Shown here: positions 62,311-62,953 of the stretch, in pieces
How the letters are laid out: each line of letters opens with the position of its first letter
Numbering within the stretch: position 1 is the stretch's first letter
Assembly (NCBI GenBank): GCA_947446595.1
Contig: CANFGS010000010.1
Span: 1-62,953, forward strand
Reading direction: 5' to 3'
Length of the DNA stretch: 62,953 nt
DNA from: Neisseriaceae bacterium
GTDB taxonomy: Bacteria; Pseudomonadota; Gammaproteobacteria; Burkholderiales; UBA11063
The notes under the pieces: model-generated
Database searches by the model: none
The model's input: the letters and a program-made list of their open reading frames with translations, nothing else
What the model was told of the DNA's origin: nothing
Made by a program: the position numbers and the translations under genes

Positions 62311-62730
62311 TTACTTACCTAAATTTCTTTTTATAAATCTAATAACCCCACCAAGTAAAGGTAGACGTTCATAAAGCATATCACCTAAATCAAAATAATC
62401 TCGATGTGAATAAATTTTGTCCTGATATCGAACCACTGAGACTCCTGACACGGTAAATATTATACCTTTATTTAGCTTTGGGTGACTAATTAGCATATCC
62501 CATTCTAATACCGCACCACCAGAAAAAGGTTCAATTTTGGTAAAATTGAATGTACAGCTAGTAACATTTTGATAAAGATTCTTGATGTATTTTTTAAAAT
62601 TATCAAGCCCTTCAACCACATGTGCCGGATCCTCAAACTTCATATCTGTTGTGTATATCTCGTCCAGAATATGGGTATTGGTGGAATTAAGCTCTACAAA
62701 TACTTGTTGTAATTTATCAATAATATCCAT
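62311..62730 (-). CDS. NTF2/SnoaL-like protein
   Basis: From the ATG at 62730 (GGATAGAG upstream) the product has 139 aa. A start at 62745 would add five residues. It has the NTF2-like cone fold pattern (TDMKFEDPAHVVEGLDNFKKYIKNLY). It is the first gene of the lipid operon, 3 bp before the SDR gene. Such proteins occur at the head of the same cluster in other proteobacteria. No function is known. Confidence 0.75.
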   Translation of the reverse strand: MDIIDKLQQVFVELNSTNTHILDEIYTTDMKFEDPAHVVEGLDNFKKYIKNLYQNVTSCTFNFTKIEPFSGGAVLEWDMLISHPKLNKGIIFTVSGVSVVRYQDKIYSHRDYFDLGDMLYERLPLLGGVIRFIKRNLGK

Positions 62731-62847
62731 ATACACTCTATCCATAAAATTATCAAAGAATATGATTCTACCACAGATACTGTAATTTGATAAAATATTG
62801 AGATAGTGTAAGAGCCAAGTACATACTGGAAAATCATTTTATATTTA

Positions 62848-62953
62848 TTAAGCTACTATTTTAACATTTTTGGTAAGCTCCAAGTGATATTCAAATGGCG
62901 TAAGTTTATTGTTAAATCGTTGATGTACTCGCTTCATATTATACCAATGTAGA
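62848..62953 (-). mobile_element. Transposase C-terminal fragment at the window edge
   Basis: On the minus strand the last 34 codons before TAA (62848-62850) read HWYNMKRVHQRFNNKLTPFEYHL and on, the C-terminus of an IS3/IS481-like rve-type transposase. The 5' part lies outside the window. An IS end may begin near 62807 with TGTAAGAGCC, 76 bp upstream of the lipid operon start; this end is a guess. Confidence 0.65.

Overview
The window is AT-rich bacterial chromosome. Its housekeeping genes point to a Gram-negative proteobacterium: a tuf-fusA-rpsG-rpsL str cluster, sspA-sspB, pcnB, dksA, lpxK-Trm112-kdsB, frr-uppS-cdsA-dxr, etfDH and a cyanophycin synthetase. Dispersed 20-bp hairpins of the form ATTCC...GGAAT recall the neisserial dRS3 element. 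A low-GC betaproteobacterium, perhaps Neisseriales, is my best guess, but this rests on gene content and not on phylogeny.

Layout. 1-3181 (minus): str operon, with tuf cut by the window edge. 3357-7016 (plus): dapE-pcnB-aspC, overlapping genes. 7148-12599 (plus): sspA-sspB-tusA-like-lysS-ligA-yqiA. 12600-13136: a repeat nest with three hairpins at a 37-bp period and a 127-bp inverted repeat. 13137-24652 (minus): a seven-gene defence island holding an AbiL-like ATPase/RloB pair, an SNF2 helicase, a DUF2971 protein, type III Mod, a DUF3800 protein and type III Res. Between the DUF3800 gene and res lies a plus-strand small RNA with its own promoter and terminator; it is the most interesting object in the window. 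24653-24949: more repeats. 24950-28721 (minus): dxr, cdsA, uppS, frr, smpB. 28802-33542 (plus): glyQ (without glyS), nrdR, guaB, and a lipoprotein beta-propeller gene frameshifted at an A7 tract. 33631-37733 (minus): alcohol dehydrogenase, rplY, etfDH, dksA. 38010-38391: tRNA Ser-Arg-Glu-Lys operon. 38411-41224 (minus): cphA. 41361-44299 (plus): dienelactone hydrolase, GNAT, FAD dehydrogenase. 44334-47196 (minus): tRNA-Ser(GGA) and valS. 47340-50913 (plus): lpxK, Trm112, kdsB, ygfZ, tdk. 50914-53061 (plus): an accessory patch with an orphan antitoxin, a TsaC/Sua5 gene and a BrnT/BrnA toxin-antitoxin module. 53058-55939 (minus): folC and a DipZ-type CcdA-thioredoxin protein. 56111-62730 (minus): an operon with CFA-type methyltransferase, DUF1365, FAD amine oxidase, SDR, NTF2-like and DUF3833 genes, plus an M61 protease. 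62848-62953: the C-terminus of a transposase at the window edge.

The housekeeping blocks cover translation, tRNA charging, isoprenoid, phospholipid and LPS precursor synthesis, and redox metabolism. The accessory blocks cover phage defence, toxin-antitoxin and possibly photo-oxidative membrane modification. They sit at junctions marked by a dispersed GTCAT...ATCCATGC repeat family that occurs at four places in the window.
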